A stretch of DNA of 64,000 nt from Paracoccus saliphilus (GTDB taxonomy: Bacteria; Pseudomonadota; Alphaproteobacteria; Rhodobacterales; Rhodobacteraceae): contig NZ_CP067140.1 of NCBI RefSeq assembly GCF_028553805.1, positions 1,922,001 through 1,986,000 of the forward strand, read 5' to 3'. Made by a program: the position numbers and the translations under genes. This document shows positions 11,001-19,319 of the stretch, one piece after another. How positions within the stretch are numbered: position 1 is the first letter of the stretch; every line of letters begins with the position of its first letter. The notes under the pieces are model-generated. The model worked only from the letters and a program-made list of their open reading frames with translations. It was not told where the DNA came from and did not search any database.

Positions 11001-11198
11001 CTCGATGACAGTGGTGACCGAGCTTTCGACGATCTCCGCCGAGGCGCCGTTATAGCCCGCGCTGACCCGCACCGTGGTCGGGGCGATCTGGGGATATTGC
11101 TCGATCGGCAGGGTGGACAGGCCAAGCGAGCCGACCAGCATGGTCACGAAGGCAATGACCCACGCGAAAACCGGGCGGTGAATGAAGAAACGTGCCAT
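8094..11198 (-). CDS. RND multidrug efflux permease (AcrB/MexB type)
   Basis: 1034 residues, the standard length of hydrophobe/amphiphile efflux RND pumps. Inner-membrane proton-drug antiporter. It starts MARFFIHRPVFAWVIAF as the family does. The proton-relay aspartates appear in TM4 as GLLVDDAIVVVENVER at D406-D407, aligning with D407-D408 of AcrB. The periplasmic porter segments and the second TM bundle (LLTTIGLAARNAILIVEFA) are all present. It follows the adaptor gene by 6 bp, so the two form an operon. No outer-membrane channel gene is adjacent, so a TolC-like protein encoded elsewhere is presumably used. Substrates cannot be predicted from the sequence. Confidence 0.96.
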   Translation of the reverse strand: MARFFIHRPVFAWVIAFVTMLVGSLGLSTLPIEQYPQIAPTTVRVSAGYNGASAEIVESSVTTVIEDAMTGIDGLIYMTSNSTPGSASISLTFDDTVDADIAQVQVQNKLQLVTSQLPDIVQQAGVSVSRSTSSILLVGALTSSDGHYSTVELGDLTSQMIEDPVKRTPGVGSISTFGSGYAMRIWLDPMKMAQYQVTPADVTSAVSEQNSNVTVGSLGAQPASEGQRLTLSLSAQSQFSSVEEFERILLRVDPDGSTVFLGDVARIEIGQESYGGASRYNGNPAAGFAVNLATGANAVETAQSVREVLAGIAPSLPDGVDIVYPYDTSPFVEESISQVYHTLAEAVVLVFLVILCFLQSWRATIIPVIAIPVVLLGTFAVLAFAGFSINTLTMFAMVLAIGLLVDDAIVVVENVERVMEEEGLGPVEATEKSMREITSALVGIVLVLSAVFLPMAFMSGATGVIYRQFSITIITAMVLSLGVAVILTPAMCATLLRPRKHGDGIAPARWFNRNLDRATGGYASVVAGLVKRPFRMLVVLVAIGAGVAMLYQKLPGSFLPEEDQGVMLVMVETPDGSTTAQTRALVEKVEDYLLTEESETVESVFAALGFSFGGSGQNNAMIFAKLHDYEEREGHDVASLVTRANAHFFMTNRSGQVYFLQPPAIQGMGASSGFTTYLVDQAGQGQEALSAAADQLVANAQEDGRVTNLRGNEAPFETSLRLDIDQQKAAAFGLSISEVNAMLSVIFAGRDVNDFALGSELRPVIVQGEAEARSQPEDIETWYARNSQGEMVSFAAFATQAWEQEPQALARYGGTRALELSGAAAQGLSSGAAMEAMEELVADLDGGYGTAWTGLSYQERLSGNQAPMLFALSALVVFLALAALYESWTVPLAVLMTVPIGVLGALAAALIFGQSNDVYFKVGLLTTIGLAARNAILIVEFAQSLVAQGKSLLDAAIEASRMRLRPILMTTFAFMLGVLPLAIASGAGAGAQNSIGIGVLGGMASSAVIGIFLVPVFYVAVLQAVKLFTRKAKG

Positions 11199-11204
11199 AT
11201 GGGC

Positions 11205-12401
11205 TTACTCCGTCGCCGGTGTGTCGTCGGTGTCCGCCGAGGGATCATCCCCTGCCGGGGCCTCGACCTCGCGCACTACGCCGTTTTCGTCGAAAGTGAC
11301 GGGAACCGTGGCGACTTCCATGCCTTCGCTGAGGCCGGTCAGCCCGTCCACCGCCAGCAGGTCGCCCTCTTCCAGACCGTCGGTGACGATCCAGTGATAC
11401 TGCCATGTGCCATCATCGGTCAATTCGCGGCGCATGGCCTTGCCATCCTCGATCACCCATGCGGTCAGCTTGCCGGTGCGGTCGCGCGTCGTTGCCGATT
11501 GCGATACCAGGAATGCCCGGACCGTGCCCAGTTCCACCTGCCCGCGGACGAACATCCCCGGCAGCAGCAGGTTGCGCGGATTGTCGAAACGAAACCGTGT
11601 ATCCACCGCTCCGGTCGAGGTCGATACGCTGAAACCCGGCGCCACCAACTCGCCGGTCGCCTCGTAGGTCTGACCGGTCTCCAGTGTCAGCGTCGCGCGC
11701 AGCTTTTCGTTCATTTGCAAGCGTCCCTCGGTGATGTCGCTGATGACCGACAGCATCCGGGCCGAGGGCTCGTACATGTCCACCTCGATCGGGTCCAGCC
11801 GCGTCACAGTGGCCATTGCCTCGGCCTGCCCGGCCGTCACCAGATCGCCCACCGACACCCCGGCCACGCTGGCCATACCGGCGATGGGGCTGGTCACCGT
11901 GGTCCAATCAAGCTCTGCCTGCGCCAGACTCAAAGCAGCCTGCGCCGATTGCAGCGAGGCCCGGGCCTGTTCCAGCGTCGCCCGCGAGGCCTCGACCTGC
12001 GCCAGCGTGGTTCCCGACCCCTGCAGCCGCTCGGTCCGCTCATAGGCCGATTCCGCCTCGGTCACAGACGCTCTTGCAGAGGCCACATCCGCCTCGGCAC
12101 TGCTCAGATTGGCCTCGTATGTGGTCGCGTCGATGCGAAACATCGGATCGCCTTGCTCCAGCGGGCGGCCCGCATCGTAGAGGATCTCGATGATGATTCC
12201 CCCGACACGAGGCCGGATTGCCGCCTCGGCCCCCGATACCGCCCGCCCCGGCAAGGTCACGACCCGAGGCACCGGCTGCGAAGTGATCTCGACCACACCG
12301 ACCTGCTTGGGCGGCGCGCCTTCCTGCGCGGAGGCTGCGGAAGCGAATGCCAGCAGCGCGACGGCCGCAAGGCGGATCGTGTGACGAATATCAGGCATCA
12401 T
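11205..12401 (-). CDS. RND periplasmic adaptor (membrane fusion protein)
   Basis: 398 residues. Adaptor that links the RND permease to the outer-membrane channel. Signal peptide at residues 1-25 (LAAVALLAFASAASAQ), then the lipoyl half-motif (VVTLPGRAVSGAEAAIRPRV), an alpha-hairpin with heptads rich in Ala, Glu and Ser (about 90-165), the second lipoyl half (SPIAGMASVAGVSVGDLV), a beta-barrel and an acidic tail. There is no lipobox Cys, unlike AcrA. Two ATG codons are in tandem; the outer one is annotated. It is first in the efflux operon and divergent from a TetR-family gene, with an inverted repeat between them. Confidence 0.94.
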   Translation of the reverse strand: MMPDIRHTIRLAAVALLAFASAASAQEGAPPKQVGVVEITSQPVPRVVTLPGRAVSGAEAAIRPRVGGIIIEILYDAGRPLEQGDPMFRIDATTYEANLSSAEADVASARASVTEAESAYERTERLQGSGTTLAQVEASRATLEQARASLQSAQAALSLAQAELDWTTVTSPIAGMASVAGVSVGDLVTAGQAEAMATVTRLDPIEVDMYEPSARMLSVISDITEGRLQMNEKLRATLTLETGQTYEATGELVAPGFSVSTSTGAVDTRFRFDNPRNLLLPGMFVRGQVELGTVRAFLVSQSATTRDRTGKLTAWVIEDGKAMRRELTDDGTWQYHWIVTDGLEEGDLLAVDGLTGLSEGMEVATVPVTFDENGVVREVEAPAGDDPSADTDDTPATE

Positions 12402-12469
12402 TGGTCATCCCGGATAAAGAGCAGCCCGCCGCGATGCGGAGCTTGATTAATCGGGCTCCTTGCATAAAT

Positions 12470-12484
12470 TTGCATGGTGTGCAA
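12470..12484. promoter_or_regulatory. Inverted repeat, candidate TetR operator
   Basis: TTGCA-N5-TGCAA is a perfect 15-bp inverted repeat in the 119-bp region between the divergent efflux operon and the TetR gene. Another TTGCAT lies 10 bp to the left (12460), giving one-turn spacing of half-sites. Position and symmetry suit an operator for the adjacent regulator; binding is inference. Confidence 0.6.
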
Positions 12485-12520
12485 TGATTGCTTTAAGTGA
12501 AATCATGGAAATGCCAGCCG

Positions 12521-13132
12521 ATGCCCGCTTCCTCAACGCTTCGTGATCGCCGCCGCCTGCAAACCGGGCACGAGATCCAATCGGCCACACTGCGGCTTGC
12601 GTTGCGCGAGGGGTTCGAGGCGGTAACGACCGAGATGATCGCGGCAGAGGCCGGGGTCAGCCTGCGCACCTTCTTCAACTATTATGCGAACAAGGAGGCC
12701 GCGCTGGTCGGCAGGCGCCCGGAAATCGACCCCGAGATCATCGACTGGTTTGAACAGGCCTCAGGGCCGCTCATGGATGACCTGTTTGAGGTCCTCAGCC
12801 GCCATCTTGACGATGGTCATCTAAGCCGCGAGACGATCAGGCTAATCAGCACCTTGCTGGAACGGTCTCCCGAACTGGTCCCGATCTTTCAGGCCTCGCT
12901 TCGAAATCTCGCCGGTCAGATCGTCAGCCTTGTCACATCCCGCTTGGGCGAGGCGGCGCGGCCAGAGGCGGAACTGCTGGCAGAGCTTGTTTCACATGCA
13001 TTGGGCCACGCCATCCGTAGCTGGTCGCAATCCGATGATATGAGCGAGGCCGAAATCACCGGACTCGCCCGGCAGCATATCGAAAATGTGGGGAAACTCA
13101 TTGGGAACGGCAATGAAACGCCAAGCCGCTGA
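12521..13132 (+). CDS. TetR-family transcriptional regulator
   Basis: 203 residues from ATG 12521. A GTG at 12497 would add eight residues, but the later ATG is closer to the usual distance to the helix-turn-helix and has a GGAAA in front. The N-terminal TetR DNA-binding domain is clear: ATLRLALREGFEAVTTEMIA, then AEAGVSLRTFFNYYANKEAA, the recognition-helix pattern (FFNYYxNKE) common in Rhizobiales and Rhodobacterales efflux repressors. The C-terminal domain is helical and variable, as expected for ligand sensing. The gene is divergent from the RND efflux operon, so it most likely represses that operon and itself. Confidence 0.92.
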   Translation: MPASSTLRDRRRLQTGHEIQSATLRLALREGFEAVTTEMIAAEAGVSLRTFFNYYANKEAALVGRRPEIDPEIIDWFEQASGPLMDDLFEVLSRHLDDGHLSRETIRLISTLLERSPELVPIFQASLRNLAGQIVSLVTSRLGEAARPEAELLAELVSHALGHAIRSWSQSDDMSEAEITGLARQHIENVGKLIGNGNETPSR

Positions 13133-13180
13133 CGCATATCCGAAACGCGTCAGGCCGTCCATTCCGGATCATTGAGGAAT

Positions 13181-13218
13181 GGGCAGGGCAGCCGCGAAAC
13201 GACGCGACCGCCCTGCCC
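13181..13218. terminator. Long hairpin between convergent genes
   Basis: GGGCAGGGC (13181-13189) pairs perfectly with GCCCTGCCC (13210-13218), leaving a 20-base apical region that is itself GC-rich. It lies between the TetR gene stop and the stop of the minus-strand dehydrogenase gene. No T-run, so terminator function is only suggested. Confidence 0.45.
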
Positions 13219-13223
13219 CGGTG

Positions 13224-15725
13224 TTATCCATCCACCCGGATACGGGCGTTCTGCGGATCATAGGGGCTGTCCTCGGCCACCTCGGCATCCCAGAATTCGC
13301 GGAACATGCGGACCTTCAGCCGGGTGCCCGGCTCGGCCAGATCGGGGCGGACATAGCCCATGCCGATCTGCTTGCCGAACGCCACGGAATAGCCGCCCGA
13401 GGTCAGTCGTCCGACCTTTTCGCCATCCGCGAACAGCGCCTCGCGCCCCCAGGGATCGGCATCCTCTGGCCCGTCGATCAGCAGCGTGACGCATTTGGAT
13501 CGGATGCCCGCAGCCTCCATCGCCGCTTTGCCCTTGAAATCCTTGGACAGATCGACAAACCGGTCCAGCCCGGCTTCAAGCGGAGTCGCGTCGCGGCCCA
13601 GTTCGTTGCCAAAGGCGCGATAGGATTTCTCTTGCCGTAGCCAGTTCTGCGCGCGCATGCCGACCAGCTTCAGCCCCAAGGGCTCTCCCGCCTCCATCAA
13701 CCGGTCGAACAGGCGGTTCTGCATCTCGATCGGGTGATGCAGCTCCCATCCCAATTCGCCGGTATAGGCGACCCGGATAGCCTGAACCGGCACCATGTCC
13801 AGTTCGATCCGCTTCGAGGAAAGCCACGGGAAACGCTTGTTCGACAAGGCGGTTTCCGGCGTTGCATCGCGAATCAACCTGGCCAGCACATCGCGCGAAG
13901 CAGGCCCGGCGATAGCGAACACGCCCCATTGCGAGGTCACGTCCTGAGTATGGACGAATTCGCCGCCCGCGGCCATGAAGTCCTCGGCCGATTTCAGCAG
14001 GTTGTCCTGATCGTAATCCGCCCATGCGCCCGCCGAGACAAGGTAATAGTCATTCTCGGCGCGCCGCACGATCGTGTATTCGGTGCGCGTGGTCCCCGTC
14101 TCGGTCAGCGCATAGGTCAGGTTGATGCGTCCGACCTTGGGCAGCTTGTTGGTGGTCAGCCAATCAAGAAAGGCAGTCGCCCCCGGCCCGGTCACCATAT
14201 GCTTGGCGAATGCCGTCGCGTCGATCAGGCCCGCCGCGTTCCGGACCGCCTCGGCCTCGGATTTGGCATATTGCCACCAGCCGCCCCGGCGGAAGCTGCG
14301 CGCATCATGGTCGAAATTGTCCGGCGCATCCACCGGGCCGAAATAATTCGGCCGTTCCCAACCGTTCACGCAGCCGAACTGCGCGCCTCGCGCCTTCAGC
14401 CGGTCATAGGACGGAGCACAGCGCAAGGGGCGACAGGCCGGACGCTCTTCGTCGGGGTGGTGCAGGATATAGACGTGGTCATAGGCCTCTTCGTTCTTGC
14501 GCGCGGCATATTCCGTGGTCATCCAGCGGCCGAAGCGGCGCGGGTCCAGCGATGCCATGTCGATCTCGGCCTCGCCCTCGGTCATCATCTGCGCCAGGTA
14601 ATGGCCGGTGCCGCCCGCCGCCGTGATGCCAAAGCTGAAGCCTTCGGCCAGCCACATGTTGCGCAGCCCCGGCACCGGACCGACCAGCGGGTTGCCATCC
14701 GGCGTATAGCAGATCGGACCGTTGAAATCGTCCTTCAGCCCCACCTCTTCAGAGGTCGGAATCCGATGGATCATCGCCATGTATTCCTCTTCGATCCGGT
14801 CAAGATCCAGCGGGAACAGGTCGGCGCGGAAGGTTTCAGGCACGTCGTAAAGGAAGCGCGCCGGAGCGTTCCGCTCATATGGCCCCATGATCCAGCCGCC
14901 GCGTTCCTCGCGCACATACCATTTGGCATCGGCATCGCGCAGCACCGGATGCTCGGGATTGCCGTCCTCGCGCCACTTGATCAGCGCCGGATCCTTTTCG
15001 GTGACGATGAACTGATGCTCGACTGGGATCGCCGGAATCCGCACCCCAAGCAGACGCGCGGTGCGCTGCGCATGGTTGCCGGTCGCCGTCACCACATGCT
15101 CGGCCCGAATCTCGAACAGTTCCCCGGTGGGAACCAGGTTGCCGCCCTTCTCGCCCATCTTCTCGCAGGTGACGATCCATTCGGAACCGGTCCACTGATA
15201 ACCGTTCACCTGGATCTTGCGCTCGATGGAACAGCCTGCCATCCGCGCGCCCTTGGCCATGGCCTGGGTCACATCGGCGGGGTTGATATAGCCATCGGTG
15301 GGATGGAAGATCGCGCCCTTCAGATCCTCGGTCCGGACCAGAGGCCAGCGTTCCTTGATCTGGGCGGGGGTCAGGAACTCATGCTCGATCCCCACCGTTT
15401 CGGCGGTCGAGGAATAGAGCATATATTCATCCATCCGCTCCTGCGTCTGCGCCATGCGCAGGTTGCCGCAACGGGTGAACCCGGCATTCAGCCCCGTCTC
15501 GGCTTCCAGCCCGGCATACAGCTTGACCGAATAATCATGGATATGGCTGGTCGCATATCCCATGTTGAACAATGGCAGCAGCCCGGCTGCGTGCCATGTC
15601 GAGCCCGATGTCAGCTCGTCACGCTCGACCAGCAGCGTCTCCCACCCGGCGCGGGCCAGATGCAGGGCGATCCCGCAACCGACCGCGCCGCCCCCGACGA
15701 CTAGAACCTTCACATGCGACTTCAT
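13224..15725 (-). CDS. FAD-dependent dimethylglycine/sarcosine dehydrogenase-like protein
   Basis: 833 residues from ATG 15725, which has AGAGGAG 8 bases upstream; an upstream in-frame start adds a non-conserved stretch. Expected to oxidise an N-methyl amine (dimethylglycine, sarcosine or similar) and pass the C1 unit to tetrahydrofolate. Residues 1-400 form a DAO-type flavoprotein domain with the FAD-binding GGGAVGCGIALHLARAG near residue 10 and SGSTWHAAGLLP, the usual flavinylation-site region of this family. An FAO_M linker follows. Residues about 450-833 are a GcvT-like folate domain with a GcvT C-terminal barrel (YTGELGWELHHP, GGYSVAFGKQIGMGYV). It stands alone and is divergent from panC. 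Exact substrate is uncertain. Confidence 0.9.
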   Translation of the reverse strand: MKSHVKVLVVGGGAVGCGIALHLARAGWETLLVERDELTSGSTWHAAGLLPLFNMGYATSHIHDYSVKLYAGLEAETGLNAGFTRCGNLRMAQTQERMDEYMLYSSTAETVGIEHEFLTPAQIKERWPLVRTEDLKGAIFHPTDGYINPADVTQAMAKGARMAGCSIERKIQVNGYQWTGSEWIVTCEKMGEKGGNLVPTGELFEIRAEHVVTATGNHAQRTARLLGVRIPAIPVEHQFIVTEKDPALIKWREDGNPEHPVLRDADAKWYVREERGGWIMGPYERNAPARFLYDVPETFRADLFPLDLDRIEEEYMAMIHRIPTSEEVGLKDDFNGPICYTPDGNPLVGPVPGLRNMWLAEGFSFGITAAGGTGHYLAQMMTEGEAEIDMASLDPRRFGRWMTTEYAARKNEEAYDHVYILHHPDEERPACRPLRCAPSYDRLKARGAQFGCVNGWERPNYFGPVDAPDNFDHDARSFRRGGWWQYAKSEAEAVRNAAGLIDATAFAKHMVTGPGATAFLDWLTTNKLPKVGRINLTYALTETGTTRTEYTIVRRAENDYYLVSAGAWADYDQDNLLKSAEDFMAAGGEFVHTQDVTSQWGVFAIAGPASRDVLARLIRDATPETALSNKRFPWLSSKRIELDMVPVQAIRVAYTGELGWELHHPIEMQNRLFDRLMEAGEPLGLKLVGMRAQNWLRQEKSYRAFGNELGRDATPLEAGLDRFVDLSKDFKGKAAMEAAGIRSKCVTLLIDGPEDADPWGREALFADGEKVGRLTSGGYSVAFGKQIGMGYVRPDLAEPGTRLKVRMFREFWDAEVAEDSPYDPQNARIRVDG

Positions 15726-15899
15726 GGCTAGCGACTCCTCTGGCCCCGAATGTTCCCCGTTAGTGCCAGAGCAAATTCCGAACGGTCCCATTGGCCCGAC
15801 CATTGGCAGCAAAAAACGACATGCTGCATCGCAGCGCTTGCACTGAACGCGGTCCGAAGGCTAGTTTGAGCCCCATCCCGCGGGAGGAGGACAAGCAGA

Positions 15900-16757
15900 A
15901 TGCAGATTTGCCGCAGCAAGCAGGCCATGCGCGAATGCGCGGATGCGTGGCGGGCCGAGGGGCAGCGCATCGCGCTGGTGCCCACCATGGGGGCGCTGCA
16001 TGACGGCCACATGACATTGGTCGCCCGCGCGCGCGACTGGCTGAAGGCACAGGGCGGCGGGCGGCTGGTGACCTCGATCTTCGTGAATCCGACGCAATTC
16101 GGCCCGAACGAGGATCTCGACAAATATCCCCGCGACGAGGAAAACGACCTGGCGCTGTTGCGGCAGGCGGGTGTCGACGCGGTCTTCCTGCCCACGGTCG
16201 AGGATATCTATCCCCCCGGCACACAGACCATCGTCGAAGCCACGGGCTTGTCGCGGATGCTGATCGGGCGGCTGCGCCCCGGACATTTCCGCGGCGTGAC
16301 CACGGTGGTGACCAAGCTGTTCAACATCACCCGCTGCGATGCCGCGAGTTTCGGTGAAAAGGATTACCAACAGCTCACCATCATCCGGCAGATGGTCGGC
16401 GATCTGGACATGCCGGTCCAGATCATCCCCGTGCCCACGGTGCGCGAGGCGGACGGGCTCGCCATGTCCTCGCGCAATCTCCGCCTGACCCCGCAGGACA
16501 GGGCAGCCGCCCCGGTGCTGAACCGCGCCCTCGACCGCGCGCAGGAAATGGTGGCGGACGGCGTTACCCTCACCGCGCTGCGCCGCGAGATCCGCGGCGT
16601 TCTGAACAATGAGCCGCGCGGCGAGACGCGCTCTATCGATATCCGTGACGCTTCCGACCTGTCGCGGATCAACCGTATCGACCGCCCCGTGGTGATCCTG
16701 CTGGCCGTCCGCTTCGGCGATGTGCTGCTGATCGACCAACGCGTCGCGCATCCCTGA
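15900..16757 (+). CDS. panC: Pantoate--beta-alanine ligase
   Basis: Joins pantoate and beta-alanine with ATP to give pantothenate, the coenzyme A precursor, in the cytoplasm. 285 residues, normal length. The HIGH-like nucleotide-binding motif is MGALHDGH (30-37), followed by [20 protein letters not shown], the pantoate site [12 protein letters not shown], the FGEKDYQQL block and the KMSKS-equivalent MSSRN. GGGAGGAGG about 8 bases before the ATG is a strong ribosome site. It precedes panB by 10 bp, so the pair forms a pantothenate operon. No panE or panD is nearby. Confidence 0.97.
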   Translation: MQICRSKQAMRECADAWRAEGQRIALVPTMGALHDGHMTLVARARDWLKAQGGGRLVTSIFVNPTQFGPNEDLDKYPRDEENDLALLRQAGVDAVFLPTVEDIYPPGTQTIVEATGLSRMLIGRLRPGHFRGVTTVVTKLFNITRCDAASFGEKDYQQLTIIRQMVGDLDMPVQIIPVPTVREADGLAMSSRNLRLTPQDRAAAPVLNRALDRAQEMVADGVTLTALRREIRGVLNNEPRGETRSIDIRDASDLSRINRIDRPVVILLAVRFGDVLLIDQRVAHP

Positions 16758-16767
16758 AGAGGCCCGC

Positions 16768-17577
16768 ATGTCCGCACAAGCCCCGATCAAGCGTATCACC
16801 ACGCCCGAAATCGCCATTCGCAAGGGCGGCACGCCCATCGTCTCGCTGACCGCCTATACCGCGCCGATGGCCGCCATGGTCGATAGGCATGCCGAGGTGA
16901 TCCTTGTCGGCGACAGTCTCGGTATGGTGGTGCATGGCCTGTCCTCGACCATCGGCGTCACGCTCGAGATGATGATCATGCATGGACAGGCCGTCATGCG
17001 CGGCAGCCAGCGGGCGCTGGTGGTGATCGACATGCCCTTCGGCAGCTACGAGGAAAGCCCCGAACAGGCATTCCGCAACGCCGCCCGGATCATGGCCGAG
17101 ACCGGCGCCGGCGCCGTCAAGCTCGAGGGTGGCGCCCGCATGGCCGAGACCATCCGCTTCCTGACCGAGCGCGGCATCCCGGTCATGGGCCATGTCGGCC
17201 TGACCCCGCAGGCGACCAACACGATGGGCGGCTTCAAGACCCAGGGCCGCGACGAATCCGACTGGCCCGCCCATATCGCCGATGCACAGGCCGTGGCCGA
17301 GGCCGGCGCCTTCAGCATCGTCGTCGAGGGCGTGATGGAGGCGCTTGCCGACCGCATCACCGAAGCCGTCCCGGTGCCGACCATCGGCATCGGTGCCTCG
17401 AAACGCTGCGACGGGCAGATCCTCGTGCTGGACGACATGCTGGGCCTGTCCGGGCGCGTGCCGCGTTTCGTGCGCAAATTCGGCGATCTCGGTCCCCAGA
17501 GCGAGGAGGCCATCGCCGCCTATGCGAGAGCCGTCCGCGACGGCAGCTTTCCGGGGGACGGACAGGTTTACAGGTAG
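16768..17577 (+). CDS. panB: 3-methyl-2-oxobutanoate hydroxymethyltransferase
   Basis: Adds a hydroxymethyl group from methylene-tetrahydrofolate to 2-oxoisovalerate, making ketopantoate, the first committed step of pantothenate synthesis. 269 residues. Family blocks are in order: [10 protein letters not shown], then the metal ligand Asp in [41 protein letters not shown], and the catalytic Glu in [10 protein letters not shown], ending with the [20 protein letters not shown] region. AAGAGG precedes the ATG. It is the second gene of panCB. It lacks the C-terminal extension seen in some homologues but is otherwise complete. Confidence 0.97.
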   Translation: MSAQAPIKRITTPEIAIRKGGTPIVSLTAYTAPMAAMVDRHAEVILVGDSLGMVVHGLSSTIGVTLEMMIMHGQAVMRGSQRALVVIDMPFGSYEESPEQAFRNAARIMAETGAGAVKLEGGARMAETIRFLTERGIPVMGHVGLTPQATNTMGGFKTQGRDESDWPAHIADAQAVAEAGAFSIVVEGVMEALADRITEAVPVPTIGIGASKRCDGQILVLDDMLGLSGRVPRFVRKFGDLGPQSEEAIAAYARAVRDGSFPGDGQVYR

Positions 17578-17616
17578 GAAACCTGCCGGGCATTTACGTC
17601 TGGCTTGCGGCAAATT

Positions 17617-17687
17617 CCGTCCGACCCCAAAACGGGGAGCGCGGGGCCGGACGGGACGCCATCGCCCGGAGAGATCAAGGCGATGGC
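17617..17687. terminator. Two hairpins between convergent panB and Hint gene
   Basis: Stem 1 is CCGTCCG (17617-17623) with CGGACGG (17648-17654), enclosing further CCCC/GGGG pairs. Stem 2 is GCCATCGCC (17658-17666) with GGCGATGGC (17679-17687), a perfect 9-bp stem. They stand side by side in the 118-bp gap between the stops. No T-run is present. Confidence 0.5.
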
Positions 17688-17695
17688 GGTTCCGG

Positions 17696-18883
17696 TCAGC
17701 CGTTCAGAAGCGGCATGTCATGCTTCTGGTGCTGCGCGATCAGCTTTTTGATTTCCATGCCCTTTCCCGGAATCACCCGCGCCGGTTCAGTCGTGAAATC
17801 CGGATCGGTGATTTCGGGAAACAGCGTCTCGATCTCCTTCCGCGCCTCGCGCGGGACGCTTTTCAGCGCCTCCGGCCCAGTGAACAGGCTTTCGGTCGGC
17901 GCGTCCTCGGAAAAGATCACCTGATGCCTGTCGAAGAGAATGTGGAAATAGGTCACATCGTCGATGTCATCCGCGATACCGATTCCGGGCAGCCCGATCA
18001 GCTTGTTGGCCGGGACCAGGATTTCCTCGGCTCCGAACATCCGCTGGGCGATCTTCGACTTGACTAGGACCCGGTGCTGCCGACTGACCATCAGGTCCCG
18101 CTTCGGCAGCCCGTTCCCCAACGCGCCTACCCGGATACGAACTGGACGTAATTTCGGCTCATGGAAAAGATCCACGGCATCCCGCCTGGTCGAGCCGATC
18201 CAGCGAATCGGCTGGTAACCGTCATCCATGGTGCAGATCAGGTCGCCGACCGCCAATTCCTCGACCGGCTTGTTGCCCTGATCGGTCTCGATCAGCGTAC
18301 CGATGGTGAAACAGACGACCGGTTCGGGGTCGTTATCGGGAATCCCGTCATAGAGAAGCCATTCCGAAAACGGTGCGCTTGTCAGTGCCGCGTCCGGCGC
18401 GATGCGGATGCTGGCAATCCGCATATCTCCGCCCGCGTCCAGCCAGGTGTCCGGAACGTCCACCCAGACATTCCCGTTATCCAGGGTTCTGATTTGCAGG
18501 CCGGCCGGAAGATCGTCCTGTGACAGGACCGTCCCGTCTTCCAGCGTGACGGTGAACTTGTCGACATTGTAGATCTTGTCAAGACGACCGGATTGATCCC
18601 CGAAAGCCGGGCTGCTCAAGCCCAAGACGTCCGAAAGTGCACCACTGTCTGTGCCATTCAGATGATAACGAGAGGCTTCGTTATCGTAGTTGTTGATCAC
18701 ACTTGCAGGATATTGATCATCGCGATCTCCAAACTGACGGGCAATGAATGCCTCGTGATCGCCCTGGGCAAGACCCTGAACACCGAATGTCACCCCCCGC
18801 ACCTGGCCGCCAGCTTCCAGAGCGGGATCCCAGATCATATTGGTGTAAATGGAATATTTGTCGATGGTATAAAAAGATGGCAT
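17696..18883 (-). CDS. Hint-domain secreted-type protein
   Basis: 395 residues from ATG 18883; an upstream ATG at 18928 lacks a ribosome site. Residues 1-185 form an N-terminal region rich in Asp, Asn and Gly that I do not recognise, with no Sec signal. Residues about 190-330 are a Hint (hedgehog/intein) fold of the Rhodobacterales type: it starts at Cys191 in CFTIGTLIETDQG, has VEELAVGDLICTMD and IRWIGST, and the block-B-like SRQHRVLV with His270. There is no C-terminal His-Asn splice site or extein, so splicing is not expected. Family members are often presumed to be secreted by type I systems. Inverted repeats lie upstream (18931-18998). Confidence 0.8.
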   Translation of the reverse strand: MPSFYTIDKYSIYTNMIWDPALEAGGQVRGVTFGVQGLAQGDHEAFIARQFGDRDDQYPASVINNYDNEASRYHLNGTDSGALSDVLGLSSPAFGDQSGRLDKIYNVDKFTVTLEDGTVLSQDDLPAGLQIRTLDNGNVWVDVPDTWLDAGGDMRIASIRIAPDAALTSAPFSEWLLYDGIPDNDPEPVVCFTIGTLIETDQGNKPVEELAVGDLICTMDDGYQPIRWIGSTRRDAVDLFHEPKLRPVRIRVGALGNGLPKRDLMVSRQHRVLVKSKIAQRMFGAEEILVPANKLIGLPGIGIADDIDDVTYFHILFDRHQVIFSEDAPTESLFTGPEALKSVPREARKEIETLFPEITDPDFTTEPARVIPGKGMEIKKLIAQHQKHDMPLLNG

Positions 18884-18930
18884 GATTGTTAACCTATTAA
18901 CCAGATTGATCCCGCGCATGGACAACATGT

Positions 18931-18998
18931 CGCAACTGTTTTCCAGTCGGGCACAGCATTTTCTTCCCCCGACCTGTTCGGAATACGGAACAGTTGCG
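18931..18998. promoter_or_regulatory. Nested inverted repeats upstream of the Hint gene
   Basis: CGCAACTGTT (18931-18940) is repeated inverted as AACAGTTGCG (18989-18998). Inside the second arm, CTGTTC (18974-18979) and GAACAG (18988-18993) form another dyad of 20 bp. The half-site AACTGTT/GAACAGTT thus occurs three times, 48-115 bp upstream of the chosen start. Suggestive of a dimeric regulator site. The remainder of the gene-free stretch 18884-19319 holds a composite repeat copy and otherwise nothing I can name. Confidence 0.45.
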
Positions 18999-19163
18999 AG
19001 GATGATTCCTCACTTCGAGCCGAAAAACGCATTCCGGCCCTCATCCGGCATGAGGGCAGATGTCCTGAAGGGATCGCTTGTGGAGGTTCATCCGGCCTAT
19101 TGCCGTTAACCCCCGCGAAACCGTCTCTTTACGGAAAAGCAGGATTTGACGTGGCGTCATCCA

Positions 19164-19312
19164 CGCAACCTGCGCAGGCTGTGTACGCCCTGTGTACAGG
19201 CTGTGCACATCCGGTGTACGCGCTGTGCGGCCCGAAACCCGGCATTTTCCGTGTCAGGCCGCTTCCGCGTTGCGCGATGTCACCGATGCAACGCACGGCC
19301 CCGTTGCACGCG
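19164..19312 (+). repeat. Composite iteron repeat, copy 1
   Basis: Five GTGTAC/GTGCAC-like cores start at 19181, 19192, 19203, 19214 and 19225, exactly 11 bp apart (the last is GTGCGG). A GCATTT half-hairpin begins 17 bp after the last core, at 19242. GTTGC (19269), GCAAC (19288) and GTTGC (19303) follow with 14- and 10-bp spacers. The element ends 8 bp before the stop of the minus-strand MFS gene. Three more copies lie at 23982, 43241 and 58951. Family not recognised. Confidence 0.85.
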
Positions 19313-19319
19313 CCGGCCC

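Noticed and set aside
9258..12446. Long plus-strand open frame (over 1060 codons) opposite the RND operon
   Set aside because: Antisense shadow. The minus strand has an intact permease and adaptor with all motifs.
13734..15704. 656-codon plus-strand frame opposite the dehydrogenase gene
   Set aside because: Shadow frame with no domain; the dehydrogenase on the other strand is complete and has a ribosome site.
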